From Halocynthiibacter styelae (lineage in GTDB: Bacteria > Pseudomonadota > Alphaproteobacteria > Rhodobacterales > Rhodobacteraceae): DNA of 64,000 nt. The position numbers were made by a program, and so were the translations under genes. The stretch spans positions 62,001 to 126,000 of the forward strand of contig NZ_JADCKQ010000009.1 in the NCBI RefSeq assembly GCF_016123485.1, read 5' to 3'. Within the stretch, counting starts at the first letter, position 1. Each line of letters begins with the position of its first letter. Shown here one piece after another: positions 34,774-44,279 of this stretch. Below the pieces are notes generated by a model. That model was given only the letters and a program-made list of their open reading frames with translations, was not told where the DNA came from and searched no databases.

Positions 34774-36645
34774 TTACGCCACTTCTTCTTCCGCACGCTG
34801 ACGATCCCACATGCTGGAATAGCGGCCTTTGAGGGCCAACAATTCATCATGTGTCCCGCGTTCTGACACCTGACCACCTTCCAGAACGATGATCTCATCC
34901 GCATCCGCCACAGTTGACAAACGGTGCGCAATCGTCAACACCGTGCGCCCCTGTCCCATTTCAGACAGGCTGGCCTGAATGGAACTTTCGGTCTCGGTAT
35001 CAAGCGCTGATGTCGCTTCATCCAGCAACAGGATCGGCGGGTTTTTCAGAAGCGTCCGGGCAATGCCCACGCGCTGCTTTTCACCACCGGACAGTTTCAG
35101 ACCGCGTTCGCCGACCTGGGTGTCATAGCCTTCTGGCAGACCCATGATGAAATCATGGATCTTTGCGGCTTTGGCAGCTTCGATCACATCGGCATGTGTG
35201 GCATCGTCGCGGCCGTAGGCAATGTTGTATCCCACGGTGTCATTGAACAGAACCGTATCCTGCGGCACGACACCAATCGCATCATGCAGGCTTTGCTGTG
35301 TGATATCACGCACATCCTGACCGTCAATTTTCAGGGCACCACTGTTCACATCATAAAACCGGAACAGCAGCCGACCTATGGTGGATTTACCGGCACCAGA
35401 TGGCCCGACAATCGCCAGAGACCCGCCGGCTGGCACGCTGAGATCAAGCCCGTTCAGAATGGGGCGCTCATGATAATAGCCGAAGTGAATGTTCTCAAAA
35501 CGGATCTCGCCGCCTTTCACCTGCAGATCAGCGGCATTGTCTTTATCGTTCACTTCCGCTGGCTGTTCCAGCAGACCAAACATTTCGCCCATATCCACCA
35601 GTGCCTGACGGATTTCACGGTAGACCGTGCCCAGGAAATTCAGCGGCATGGTGATCTGGATCATATAGGCGTTGACCATGACAAAATCACCCACTGTCAG
35701 ATCGCCATTTTCCACACCAATCGCCGCCATCACCATGACGGCCACAAGGCCGCCTGTGATCAGGAAAGCCTGACCAAAGTTCAGGAACGCCAGGGAATAG
35801 GCGGTTTTCAGGGCCGCAACCTCATAGCCTTCCATGGCTTTGTCATAGCGCCGTGCTTCGCGCGCCTCTGCGCCAAAATATTTCACGGTTTCAAAGTTCA
35901 GCAGACTGTCGATCGCCTTTTGGTTGGCGTCTGTGTCCTGGTCATTCATCTGTTTGCGGATTTTCACGCGCCATTCCGTCACCTTGAAGGTGAACCAGAT
36001 ATAAACTGCAATGGTGCCCACAACGACAACCAGATACCAGACATCAAACACCGCCCAGAGGATCAGCGCGATAAACAGCAGTTCCAGCACCAGGGGACCG
36101 ATGGAAAACAGCAGGAAGCGTAGCAGGAATTCCACGCCCTTTACGCCCCGTTCCACAATCCGGGACAGACCACCGGTTTTCCGGGTGATGTGATAACGCA
36201 TAGACAGCTTGTGAATATGTTCAAAGGTACGCAGGGCCAGCATCCGCAGCGCGCGTTGGCCGACACGGGCAAAAATCACATCGCGCAGCTGCTGGAACCC
36301 GATGTTCAGCAGCCGTGCCCCACCATATGCCACCGTCAGACCAATCGCCCCCATGGCCAGAAGCCAGGCCGCGCTGCCATCTTCTGCCGCCAGAGAATCC
36401 ACCGCAGCCTTATAAAGAAACGGTGTGCCCACGGCGATGACCTTAGACAAAAGCAGCATGATCATCGCCAGAACCACCCGGCGTTTCACCCAGCCCTGCC
36501 CTTCAGGCCAGAGATACGGCGCAACCCGGCGGATCGTCGCCCAGCCCCCGGAAAGGTTTTCAGATGTGGGCAGTTCGCCCCCTGCTGTCATATTGCGCAT
36601 GTCAGTTCTTTCGCTGCCGATGGGTTGCTGTATTCCGGAGGTCAT
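34774..36645 (-). CDS. Atm1-type ABC exporter (fused permease-ATPase)
   Basis: A half-transporter of about 623 residues: six membrane helices (from RRVVLAMIMLLLSKVIAVGTPFLYKAAVD), then the ATPase with GPSGAGKST (Walker A), LSGGEKQRVGIART (signature), ILLLDEATSALD (Walker B) and a His switch in IAHRLST. The N-terminal part SGGWATIRRVAPYLWPEG and the start of helix 1 look like the Atm1/NaAtm1 heavy-metal and glutathione-conjugate exporter group, which in alphaproteobacteria moves glutathione compounds or iron-sulfur precursors. Start uncertain: ATG 36645 is used; ATG 36600 is also possible, and the frame is open to 36729. The protein works as a homodimer in the inner membrane. Confidence 0.88.
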   Translation of the reverse strand: MTSGIQQPIGSERTDMRNMTAGGELPTSENLSGGWATIRRVAPYLWPEGQGWVKRRVVLAMIMLLLSKVIAVGTPFLYKAAVDSLAAEDGSAAWLLAMGAIGLTVAYGGARLLNIGFQQLRDVIFARVGQRALRMLALRTFEHIHKLSMRYHITRKTGGLSRIVERGVKGVEFLLRFLLFSIGPLVLELLFIALILWAVFDVWYLVVVVGTIAVYIWFTFKVTEWRVKIRKQMNDQDTDANQKAIDSLLNFETVKYFGAEAREARRYDKAMEGYEVAALKTAYSLAFLNFGQAFLITGGLVAVMVMAAIGVENGDLTVGDFVMVNAYMIQITMPLNFLGTVYREIRQALVDMGEMFGLLEQPAEVNDKDNAADLQVKGGEIRFENIHFGYYHERPILNGLDLSVPAGGSLAIVGPSGAGKSTIGRLLFRFYDVNSGALKIDGQDVRDITQQSLHDAIGVVPQDTVLFNDTVGYNIAYGRDDATHADVIEAAKAAKIHDFIMGLPEGYDTQVGERGLKLSGGEKQRVGIARTLLKNPPILLLDEATSALDTETESSIQASLSEMGQGRTVLTIAHRLSTVADADEIIVLEGGQVSERGTHDELLALKGRYSSMWDRQRAEEEVA

Positions 36646-36743
36646 ATCTAATGCGCCTGCCCGGAAATGACCAGAGTTTCCCCCGTGCAAAGACACACAT
36701 ATCAAAAAAAGATGATATATTTCCCGCACAGATCACGCGTCTC

Positions 36744-36776
36744 ACAAAAACACCGCCAGGTTTCCCCGGCGGCGTT
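36744..36776 (-). terminator. Terminator of the LysM-protein gene
   Basis: On the minus strand, CGCCGCC (36774-36768) pairs with GGCGGTG (36757-36751) around a 10-base loop, followed by TTTTT. It lies about 65 bases after the LysM gene stop. The other strand reads TTTTCATTTTT after the stem, so it may be bidirectional. Confidence 0.7.
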
Positions 36777-36838
36777 TTCATTTTTGTTCTGTAAATATCC
36801 CGGGGGTGTGGGGGTTGGCCCCCACCCGCACCTCAGCC

Positions 36839-38554
36839 TTATTCCGGCAGCTCAAAAATCTGCCCTGGATAGATCAGATCAGGATCCCGGATCTGATCTT
36901 TATTGGCTTCAAACAGCTGCACATAGAGGAAGCCATCGCCATAGGTTTCTGACGCAATCCCCCAAAGGGTAAAGCCCGGCTGCACCGTCACAATTTGCGG
37001 ACGCGCAGGGGTGGGTTCTGCCTGGACCGCTGGCGACGTTGCATCACCCGTGCTTGCCACGGGTTCTGTCACAGCAACTGGGGCCGCCTCTTCCGTCGCT
37101 ACAGCTGAAGCAACAGCAATCACATCGTCGCTGGTAATTTCTGTCACGGTTTCTGCCGCGCCGTTCTGATCGCTTGTCTCGCCCTGGTTCACATGATTGG
37201 TCACCACGCTTTCCGAAGCTTCCACCGCCGCAACGGTCAGTTCACTTTCATCAGCCCCCGCGTCAGCTTCCGGGGCTTCCGAAGCTGCGTTACCTTCTGT
37301 CACCACATCTTCCACAACCGGGCTTCCGGCACCAAGCTGCGCCGCCAGCACGGCTTCTACAGCCTCACGCTGGAACGGGATTTGCGCCCGGGAGGTCACG
37401 GCACCATCTGCCCCGATCTGATCCGCACGCAAGACATAAAGGCCGCTTTCCACATCCGGAAGCACAGCTTCCCATGTGAATACATCTGAAATATCTGCCG
37501 TGACCAATGCTTCATTGTTCACATAAATCCGTACAGTTTCATCCGCCCGGGTGCCCTGCCCGGCAATCAGAACTTCACCGGCGCTGCCATAGGAAATCGT
37601 ATCGATGCGCACAGCAGATGGCGCAACAGCCGTGGGCAGAACGCGAATGCCGTCTTCATCTGCAATCACGGTCCGGGCTTCCACGGTTTCTGCCGTACCA
37701 GTCGCTGCTGCACTTGTCACGGTGTCGGCTTCAGCGGCCTCATCCGCCTCAGACACGGCGGCGGCCACGGTTTCTTCATCCGCAACCTCTGCCGACGTTT
37801 CCTGCGCAACAGTGCTTTCATCCACAGCCGGTTCTTCAGCTGCCACCTCTGCAACCACAACAGGCAAAGCGAAAGGTTCAACAATAACAGATTGTTCTGA
37901 CAGAACCACCTGACCGTCTTCTCTGGTCCCCCGCAGGGTCATCACCCGGGGCAGATCTGAGGGTTCAACCATGAACAGCGCCGCAAATTCGCCGCCGGCA
38001 TTCACCGTGGTTTCAGCAATCACATCTCCTTCAATCAGCACCTCTAGCCTGCCGGTTTCTGCATTCCCGGCGACAAGCGCGTTGCCGTCGGGATCAATAC
38101 GCACAACATCAAACACCGGAACAATCGCGTTGGTGATCTCATCCGTGTCAGCGGCCGCGGCGGTTTCAAGGGAGTCTTCACCTTCAGACGTCTCGCTTTC
38201 ATCCGCGGCATTGGCCGTTTCGGTTTCCTCTTCGCCATCCGCGACCGGACCTGCGCCGCTTTCTGCCACGACCGCAGTTTCAGCGTCACTGTCAGATGCG
38301 CTGGCCGCCGCAGCAACGTCAGTCGCGTCATCCGTGTCAGAAACAGCATCGGCGTCAACATCCGCCACCGCATCGTCCGCCTGAACACCCTCATTCGCCT
38401 CTGTGTCAGAGACCTGCTGAACAGCTGTATCAGCCTCGGGTGTCGTGGCGTTCTGATACACGCCCCAGCCAAAATATCCCGCCAGCAACAGCACAACCGC
38501 CCCTGCAGCACCGACGAATGACCCGCCGCTTCCCTTTGGTGTTTCTTCTGACAT
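36839..38554 (-). CDS. Membrane-anchored LysM-domain protein with long acidic region
   Basis: A 571-residue protein. A single N-terminal membrane helix (GAAGAVVLLLAGYFGWGVY) is followed by a low-complexity stretch (about 35-140) of Ala, Asp, Glu, Thr, Val and Ser. Two Ig-like or carboxypeptidase-regulatory-like beta modules follow (VFDVVRIDPDGNALVAGNAE, and VRIDTISYGSAGEVLIAGQG), separated by more acidic repeats. A C-terminal LysM domain (about 520-571: TVQPGFTLWGIASETYGDGFLYVQLFEANKDQIRDPDLIYPGQIFELPE in outline) binds peptidoglycan. It is probably an inner-membrane protein reaching the cell wall. Similar LysM proteins are common in Rhodobacterales; no enzymatic part is visible. Confidence 0.85.
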   Translation of the reverse strand: MSEETPKGSGGSFVGAAGAVVLLLAGYFGWGVYQNATTPEADTAVQQVSDTEANEGVQADDAVADVDADAVSDTDDATDVAAAASASDSDAETAVVAESGAGPVADGEEETETANAADESETSEGEDSLETAAAADTDEITNAIVPVFDVVRIDPDGNALVAGNAETGRLEVLIEGDVIAETTVNAGGEFAALFMVEPSDLPRVMTLRGTREDGQVVLSEQSVIVEPFALPVVVAEVAAEEPAVDESTVAQETSAEVADEETVAAAVSEADEAAEADTVTSAAATGTAETVEARTVIADEDGIRVLPTAVAPSAVRIDTISYGSAGEVLIAGQGTRADETVRIYVNNEALVTADISDVFTWEAVLPDVESGLYVLRADQIGADGAVTSRAQIPFQREAVEAVLAAQLGAGSPVVEDVVTEGNAASEAPEADAGADESELTVAAVEASESVVTNHVNQGETSDQNGAAETVTEITSDDVIAVASAVATEEAAPVAVTEPVASTGDATSPAVQAEPTPARPQIVTVQPGFTLWGIASETYGDGFLYVQLFEANKDQIRDPDLIYPGQIFELPE

Positions 38555-38870
38555 CGCCTATCCCCGGACTGCCTGTATTTCTGATTAACCGAAGGCAAAT
38601 CAGATCATCGTGGTTTTTTCACGGCACCAGCAGAGGGGGCACAAAATCAACACCCACAACCGGGACCTGTGCGACCATAGCAAGGGGCAGGACACCGGTC
38701 AAAAGAAGCCTTGGGTTATTTCGGCTTTTAGTTAATTTTTCTGCGCCATAAGCGTCAGATCGTTTTGATCTCTACGCCATAAACGGGCCCAATCCGGAAA
38801 ACATGCCCTTTGCCCGCTTTGCACAAATGGCCGCCTTAAAGTATCGTGTCAAAAACAGAATGGTTGCCTT
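38555..38870. other. Divergent intergenic region LysM gene / flavin oxidoreductase gene
   Basis: 316 bases without a convincing open frame. It must hold the promoters of two divergent genes; the part 38715-38780 is T-rich. I see no tRNA, riboswitch or clear hairpin terminator. Confidence 0.4.
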
Positions 38871-40070
38871 ATGTCTGAAACGTCAAACTCACCTCTTGCC
38901 AAACCCCTGACTTTGCCATGTGGCGTAATACTGAAGAACCGGATTGCTAAAGCTGCAATGTCTGACTCTCTTGGCGATGGTGCGGGTAATCCGACCAGGG
39001 ACCAGATCAGTCTTTACGAACGGTGGGCCAGGGGTGGTCTGGCGTTGTCAATCATCGGAGAGGTCCAGGGCACGCCCCATTTTGCAGAGAAACCCGGAAA
39101 CCTCATTTTGAACGGCCACTCGGATCGGGAACTGCTTGAACGCCTTGCAACAGCAGGCGCAACGGACAATGCCCAACTGTGGCTTCAGCTTGGGCATGCA
39201 GGTGCCATGGCCGATGCTGGTATCAGCACGCCAAAGGGGCCAAGTGCACTAAACCTGCCCGGCCTGACCTGCGGCGCATTGTCGTTGGATGAGATACACG
39301 CGTTGCCCGCCGAATTTGCCCATACAGCGCGGCTTACGAAACAGCTTGGGTTCGGGGGCGTGGAACTGCACGCAGCACATGGGTTTCTGCTGAACCAGTT
39401 TCTTTCACCCTTGTTCAACAAACGCACGGATGCCTACGGCGGGTCTTTGCAAAACCGGATGCGGTTGTTGCAGGAAGTGACCGATGCCGTGCGCAGTGCC
39501 GTCGGGCCAACATATCCTGTTGGCATCAAATTGAATGCGACGGATCAGCTTGAAGGCGGATTTGCCGAAGATGAATCCCTTGAAGTCGTTGCGGCACTGG
39601 ACAATGCAGGCATTGACCTGATCGACATCAGCGGCGGAACCTATTTTCCGGGTGCGGCGTCCTCTTCTGATCGATCTGGATCTGGTCCCTATTTTCTGGA
39701 TTTCGCAAAACGCGCCCGTGCAAAGACCGGCGTTCCATTGATGGTTACGGGTGGTTTCAAAACGCTCGCTCAGGCCAAAAGTGCAATCACCGATGGCACC
39801 GCCGATATCGTCGGGCTGGCGCGTGCCCTGGTTGTTGATCCTGAACTGCCGTCCTTCTGGTTGGCGGGTCAGCGCGGCGAAATTCAGTTTCCACGCTTCA
39901 AAAACCCGCCTGAAGGCGGTGTGACCGCCTGGTACACGATGCAGATCACGCAGAATGCAAAGGGTGAGGCCACGCTTGTTTCTGATGATTTAGAAGACGC
40001 GATTGCCGAATATGAGAACCGGGACGATGCGAGACGGCTGATCTGGAACGCACATCTAAGCCGGGCCTGA
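38871..40070 (+). CDS. NADH:flavin oxidoreductase, Old Yellow Enzyme family
   Basis: A 399-residue TIM-barrel FMN protein. Typical blocks: LPCGVILKNRIAKAAMSD, WLQLGHAG (His-based FMN/substrate site), GFGGVELHAAHGFLLNQFLSPLFNKRTDAYGG, DLIDISGG and VTGGFKTLAQA, ADIVGLARALVVDP. It ends after the barrel, so there is no C-terminal iron-sulfur/FAD extension as in 2,4-dienoyl-CoA reductase. Such proteins reduce activated C=C bonds with NAD(P)H. The catalytic substrate is unknown. It stands alone, convergent with the GST gene (15 bases between stops). Confidence 0.9.
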   Translation: MSETSNSPLAKPLTLPCGVILKNRIAKAAMSDSLGDGAGNPTRDQISLYERWARGGLALSIIGEVQGTPHFAEKPGNLILNGHSDRELLERLATAGATDNAQLWLQLGHAGAMADAGISTPKGPSALNLPGLTCGALSLDEIHALPAEFAHTARLTKQLGFGGVELHAAHGFLLNQFLSPLFNKRTDAYGGSLQNRMRLLQEVTDAVRSAVGPTYPVGIKLNATDQLEGGFAEDESLEVVAALDNAGIDLIDISGGTYFPGAASSSDRSGSGPYFLDFAKRARAKTGVPLMVTGGFKTLAQAKSAITDGTADIVGLARALVVDPELPSFWLAGQRGEIQFPRFKNPPEGGVTAWYTMQITQNAKGEATLVSDDLEDAIAEYENRDDARRLIWNAHLSRA

Positions 40071-40085
40071 CACGACTGCGGTGCA

Positions 40086-40691
40086 TTAGAAAATTGAATG
40101 GCTGCCAAAGAAACTGCGGGCTTGCGATGTCACGGGCCTGGCCCTGATCTGATCCAGCCAACGTGTCAGATGTTCTGCCTTTTGCAGCGACAGGCCAAGA
40201 TGATCGTGGATGTGCAGCCAGGGAAACAGTGCAATATCGGCAATGCTATAGGCGTCGCCGCATATGAATTGCCTGTCGCTTAAGTGGGTATTCAGATGTT
40301 CGACAACGCCATTTGCGATGTTGCGGTGCCGTTCCAAAGCCTCAGGGTTTTGGGTCTTTGCAAAGCGCGTCCAGTGTTCCACCTGACCAAAATGCGGGCC
40401 CTGTGTGGATGCCTGATAGAAAAGCCAGGCGGTCAGCTCCGGGTCGTCCCTCGTCCCCCAACCTGATGTCCGGGCCAGGTTTAGCAGGATTGAGTTTGAT
40501 TCAACCTGGTGCCGTTGCCCATCAAAAAGCACGGGCACTTTGCCAGCCGGGTTTATGGCGCGAAATGCGGGGTCATGTTGTTCACCGGCGCGGATATTGA
40601 TCGGGACGAATTCAAAATCTGTGTCGGTTTCCAGAAGTAACATCAAGATCTTAAGCGTATTGATCGTGTCGAACCCGTATAGTTTCATCAT
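40086..40691 (-). CDS. Glutathione S-transferase family protein
   Basis: A 201-residue GST: thioredoxin-like N-terminal domain (MKLYGFDTINTLKILMLLLETDTDFEFVPINI, INPAGKVPVLFDG with the cis-Pro, VESNSILLNLA for the glutathione gamma-glutamyl site), and helical C-terminal domain with DAYSIADIALFPWLH. It starts 4 bases after the stop of the ABC ATPase gene, so it could be translated as the last gene of the peptide-transporter operon. The role could be glutathione conjugation or disulfide-bond reduction (Nu-class-like); the substrate is unknown. Confidence 0.9.
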   Translation of the reverse strand: MMKLYGFDTINTLKILMLLLETDTDFEFVPINIRAGEQHDPAFRAINPAGKVPVLFDGQRHQVESNSILLNLARTSGWGTRDDPELTAWLFYQASTQGPHFGQVEHWTRFAKTQNPEALERHRNIANGVVEHLNTHLSDRQFICGDAYSIADIALFPWLHIHDHLGLSLQKAEHLTRWLDQIRARPVTSQARSFFGSHSIF

Positions 40692-40695
40692 TGGA

Positions 40696-42378
40696 TCAGG
40701 CCTGCCAGGATGTGGGCATAACGGGTGTCAGTTCCAACAGTGATTTCGTGTATGCGGCCGTTGGGGCTGTATAAACTGCATCTGTTTCACCGATCTCTTC
40801 GATCTTGCCATGTCGCAGAACCGCCGTTTCATCGGCCATCTGGCGCACCACGGCCAGGTTGTGGCTGATGAAAAGGATCGTCAGGCCAAACTTGCTTTGC
40901 AAATCTTTCAGAAGGTTCAGAATTTCCGCCTGAATAGAGACATCAAGGGCCGAGGTGGGTTCATCACAAATCAAAAAGCGCGGACGTGCCAACAGGGCGC
41001 GCGCCACGGCGATGCGTTGCCGCTGACCACCAGAGAACTGATGTGGATATTTGGTGATCGCATCCGGTTGCATCCCAACCAGCGCCAGCATTGATCTTGC
41101 CAGATTTTCGCGTTCGGTTGCGTCTTTGACAAAGCCGTAGAACCGCAGTGGTTCCGTCAGAATATCACCGATCCGGTGGCGGGAATTCAGACTGGAATAT
41201 GGGTCCTGGAACACCATCTGAACCAGTTGGCGCGACGGGTGATGACGGCTGCGGGATTTGCCAAAAGGCAGTGCAGTGTCCCCCAGTGTCATTGTGCCCG
41301 CATTCGGCGTGACCAACCCGGTAATCGCCTTTGCCAGCGTGGATTTCCCGGACCCACTTTCCCCAACCAGCCCCATAATAGAGCCAGGCTTGATATTCAG
41401 CGTCACATCATCCAGCGCAACATAATGCGGTGGTTTGCGAAACAGCGATGTGCGGGGTCCGGCAAAACGCACGGTCAGGTTCTGCAGGGACAGTCCTGTC
41501 AGGTCGTGCTGTTGCCCCTCAAGCAGCCAGTTTTCTGCCAGGTCGCCATCGTCACGGCTGGCTTCATCCGCTTCGGGCACCTGAAAGCGATCAATCTTAC
41601 GATCCAGCGGGGGAACGGCATCCATAAGGGCCTGGGTATAGGGGTGTTTGGGCGTGCCCAGAACCTGTGCGGTGCCGCCCGTTTCCATAACGCGCCCTTT
41701 GCGCATGACGGTGACACGATCCGCGACCTGGGCAATCACACCAATATCATGGGTGATCAGCATGAATGCGATCTGGCGTTCTTTCGCCAGGCGTTGAATA
41801 AGGTCAAGAACCTGCGATTGCACCGCCACGTCAAGCGCGGTTGTCGGTTCATCCGCGATGATCAGCTCGGGGTCGGTACTGACGGCCAATGCAATCACCA
41901 CCCGTTGACGCATCCCGCCAGAGAACTGATGCGGATAGGCCTTGATCCGCTGGGCCGCGTTTTTGATCCCGATCTCTTCCAGCAAGTCCACGGCACGTTT
42001 TCGGGCGGCGCTGACGCTGACATCGGAATGGGCCTGAATGGTTTCGATCAGCTGATCCTCAATGGTCATCAATGGATTCAGGCTGGTTTGCGGATCCTGG
42101 AAAATCATAGAAATGCGATCACCGCGCATGACATGCGCCTGATCAGGGGTGAGCGTGCGCAGATCCGTATCACCCAGCGTCAGGGTGCCGTTCGCCACAT
42201 AACCCGGGGATTGCAACAGCCCGATGACCGCCGCACCAACGGTGGATTTTCCTGCGCCGCTTTCGCCCACAAGCCCGTGGATTTCGCCGGGCTTAATCAC
42301 CATATCCACGTCTTCAATGGCGGTGATATCGCCAAAACGGGACGGGAATTTAACGGAAAGATCTTTGATCGTCAGCAT
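40696..42378 (-). CDS. Dipeptide/oligopeptide ABC transporter, fused double ATPase (DppD-DppF type)
   Basis: A 560-residue protein with two ATP-binding cassettes in one chain. First: GESGAGKST, FSGGMRQRVVIALA, LIIADEPTTALD. Second: GESGSGKST, FSGGQRQRIAVARA, FLICDEPTSALD. Each half carries an oligopeptide-transporter C-terminal extension (HPYTQALMDAVPPLD for the first). It energises uptake through the two adjoining permeases. The start directly abuts the permease stop (TAA-ATG). Fused DppDF proteins are common in Rhodobacterales importers for peptides, opines or other small amines. Confidence 0.93.
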   Translation of the reverse strand: MLTIKDLSVKFPSRFGDITAIEDVDMVIKPGEIHGLVGESGAGKSTVGAAVIGLLQSPGYVANGTLTLGDTDLRTLTPDQAHVMRGDRISMIFQDPQTSLNPLMTIEDQLIETIQAHSDVSVSAARKRAVDLLEEIGIKNAAQRIKAYPHQFSGGMRQRVVIALAVSTDPELIIADEPTTALDVAVQSQVLDLIQRLAKERQIAFMLITHDIGVIAQVADRVTVMRKGRVMETGGTAQVLGTPKHPYTQALMDAVPPLDRKIDRFQVPEADEASRDDGDLAENWLLEGQQHDLTGLSLQNLTVRFAGPRTSLFRKPPHYVALDDVTLNIKPGSIMGLVGESGSGKSTLAKAITGLVTPNAGTMTLGDTALPFGKSRSRHHPSRQLVQMVFQDPYSSLNSRHRIGDILTEPLRFYGFVKDATERENLARSMLALVGMQPDAITKYPHQFSGGQRQRIAVARALLARPRFLICDEPTSALDVSIQAEILNLLKDLQSKFGLTILFISHNLAVVRQMADETAVLRHGKIEEIGETDAVYTAPTAAYTKSLLELTPVMPTSWQA

Positions 42379-43284
42379 TTAGCGCAACCTCGGGTTAAAG
42401 ACATCACGCAGGAAGTCGCCAAGAATATTGATCGACACGACCAGCACCACAAGGAACACGGTCGGGATCCACAGGATCCACCATTCGCCGGACAACAGGA
42501 ACTGCATCCCAATCCGGATCAATGTGCCAAGGCTGGGGCTGTCGGCGGGCAGGCCAATGCCAAGGAAGGACAAAGTCGCCTCCAGCAGAATGGCCGAAGC
42601 AAGGTCAACCGTCATAATCACCAGAAGCGGCCCAAGAATATTGGGCAAGATATGCACAAACATCACGCGCAGCGGATGTTGCCCCATCATGATCGCGGCC
42701 TGCACGTATTCTTTGTTCATCTGCACAAAGGTCGACGCCCGCGCCGTGCGGGCAAAGTTCACCCAAAGCGACAACGCAATGGCCAGTGTCAGCACCGCAA
42801 CACGCAGGTCCTGTTGAATGGCGGTGGGCAGAATGCCGCGTGCGATACCGTCAATCAGCAAGGCCGTCAGGATCGCCGGCAAGGCCAGCTGCACATCCGC
42901 GATCCGCATGACGATGGCATCAAAACGCCCGCCATAATATCCGGCAGCAAGGCCCAGGCCGACACCCAGAACAGCGGCAATGGTGAGGGCGGACAAGCCG
43001 ATGACCAGCGACAGGCGTGCGCCATATAAGATCGACGAAATCATATCACGGCCCTGATCATCCGTGCCCAAAAGGTATTTGGGATTGCTGCCGTCTTCCC
43101 ATGCGGGGGGAAGCAACCCGTCAAACAGGCTGAAGGACGCCAGATCATAGGGGTCCACCAGCGCAATCCAGGGTGCAAATACAGCGCCCAGCAAGATCAA
43201 CGCCGCTAGAAGGGCCGCGATCATTGCCGCAGGGGAATGCACAAACAGCCAAAGGCCTTCGTATTTTTTCAGGAAAGCGATCAT
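42379..43284 (-). CDS. Peptide-type ABC transporter permease (DppC-like)
   Basis: A 301-residue inner-membrane permease with N-terminal DppC/OppC-type part (FVHSPAAMIAALLAALILLGAVFAPWI), DDQGRDMISSILYGARLSLVIG, and the EAA coupling loop EYVQAAIMMGQHPLRVMFVHILPNILGP. About six membrane helices. It overlaps the upstream permease gene by four bases (ATGA) and together with it forms the channel of the importer. Confidence 0.93.
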   Translation of the reverse strand: MIAFLKKYEGLWLFVHSPAAMIAALLAALILLGAVFAPWIALVDPYDLASFSLFDGLLPPAWEDGSNPKYLLGTDDQGRDMISSILYGARLSLVIGLSALTIAAVLGVGLGLAAGYYGGRFDAIVMRIADVQLALPAILTALLIDGIARGILPTAIQQDLRVAVLTLAIALSLWVNFARTARASTFVQMNKEYVQAAIMMGQHPLRVMFVHILPNILGPLLVIMTVDLASAILLEATLSFLGIGLPADSPSLGTLIRIGMQFLLSGEWWILWIPTVFLVVLVVSINILGDFLRDVFNPRLR

Positions 43285-44255
43285 GACACGTCCTTTATGC
43301 GCAGACGCGGATCAATGGCGACATAGAGCAGATCAACGATAAGGTTCACCAGAACAAAAAAGAACGCGATCACAACAAGATACACCCCCATCACAGGGAT
43401 ATCGACAAAGCGGATCGATTCAAGAAACAACAGGCCCATGCCGGGCCACTGGAACACGCTTTCGGTGACGATGGAAAAGGCGATCACCCCGCCAAATTGC
43501 AGCCCGATGATTGTGATCACCGGCACCATGGTATTTGCCAACGCATGTTTGTAATGCAGGCGTCGCATCGGGACACCACGGGCCATGGCAAAACGGATAT
43601 AATCGGTGCGCATGACTTCCATCATTTCCGCGCGAACCAGCCGCATGGTCAGGGTCAGCTGATAAACACCCAGGGTGATTGCCGGCAGCAGCAGTGCCCG
43701 CCAGCCATCAATCATAAACAGCGAGCTTTCCCAGCCGCCGATCTGAACCGTGCCACCCCGGCCAAAGGTCGGCAGCCAGCCCAGCTGCACACCAAAAATA
43801 AAGATCAGCATAATGCCAATCACAAACGTCGGGATTGAGACACCCACAAGCGTGGTCATCAAAATGGCCTGGGTCAGCACACCACGTGGTTTCAGCGCTG
43901 TGTAAACCCCGGCGGGCACCCCAACGAGAAGCGATATAATCAACGCCACCACGCCCAATTCCAGGGTTGCAGGAATGCGGCTGGAGATCATGTCTGCCAC
44001 AGGTTGGCGGGTGCGATAGGAAAAGCCAAAATCACCCTTCAGCATATCGCCGGTGAAACGTGCGAACTGATAGACAAAAGGATCATTTAACCCCAGTTCT
44101 TCACGCAGACGTTCCTGATCCGCGACAGAGGTTTCCACCCCTGTCATCTGGGTGATCGGATCGCCGACAAACCGGAACAGCGAAAAGGCCAGAAAGGCGA
44201 CGGCCAACATCACGAATACGGACTGAAACATCCGTTTCAGGATAAAATATACCAT
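43281..44255 (-). CDS. Peptide-type ABC transporter permease (DppB-like)
   Basis: A 324-residue inner-membrane permease of the DppB/OppB group: MVYFILKRMFQSVFVMLAVAFLAFSLFRFVGDP at the N-terminus, LREELGLNDPFVYQFARF, and the EAA loop near DYIRFAMARGVPMRRLHYKHALANTMVPVI. Six helices. It is the second gene of the importer operon, 24 bases after the binding-protein gene. Confidence 0.93.
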   Translation of the reverse strand: MVYFILKRMFQSVFVMLAVAFLAFSLFRFVGDPITQMTGVETSVADQERLREELGLNDPFVYQFARFTGDMLKGDFGFSYRTRQPVADMISSRIPATLELGVVALIISLLVGVPAGVYTALKPRGVLTQAILMTTLVGVSIPTFVIGIMLIFIFGVQLGWLPTFGRGGTVQIGGWESSLFMIDGWRALLLPAITLGVYQLTLTMRLVRAEMMEVMRTDYIRFAMARGVPMRRLHYKHALANTMVPVITIIGLQFGGVIAFSIVTESVFQWPGMGLLFLESIRFVDIPVMGVYLVVIAFFFVLVNLIVDLLYVAIDPRLRIKDVS

Positions 44256-44279
44256 CGCCCTTTTGCCCCTATGCCCGGA

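Noticed and set aside
34249-38554. A metal-export or efflux operon including the RND pair, DUF302 protein, Atm1-like exporter and LysM protein
   Set aside because: A strong terminator at 34191 and opposite strands separate the RND genes; the other three have separate promoters or terminators, so no shared operon is supported.
41176-43029. 617-residue frame on the plus strand across the peptide transporter genes
   Set aside because: Rich in His, Gln, Arg and Asn as expected from the reverse of a coding region; the minus-strand ABC genes are unmistakable.
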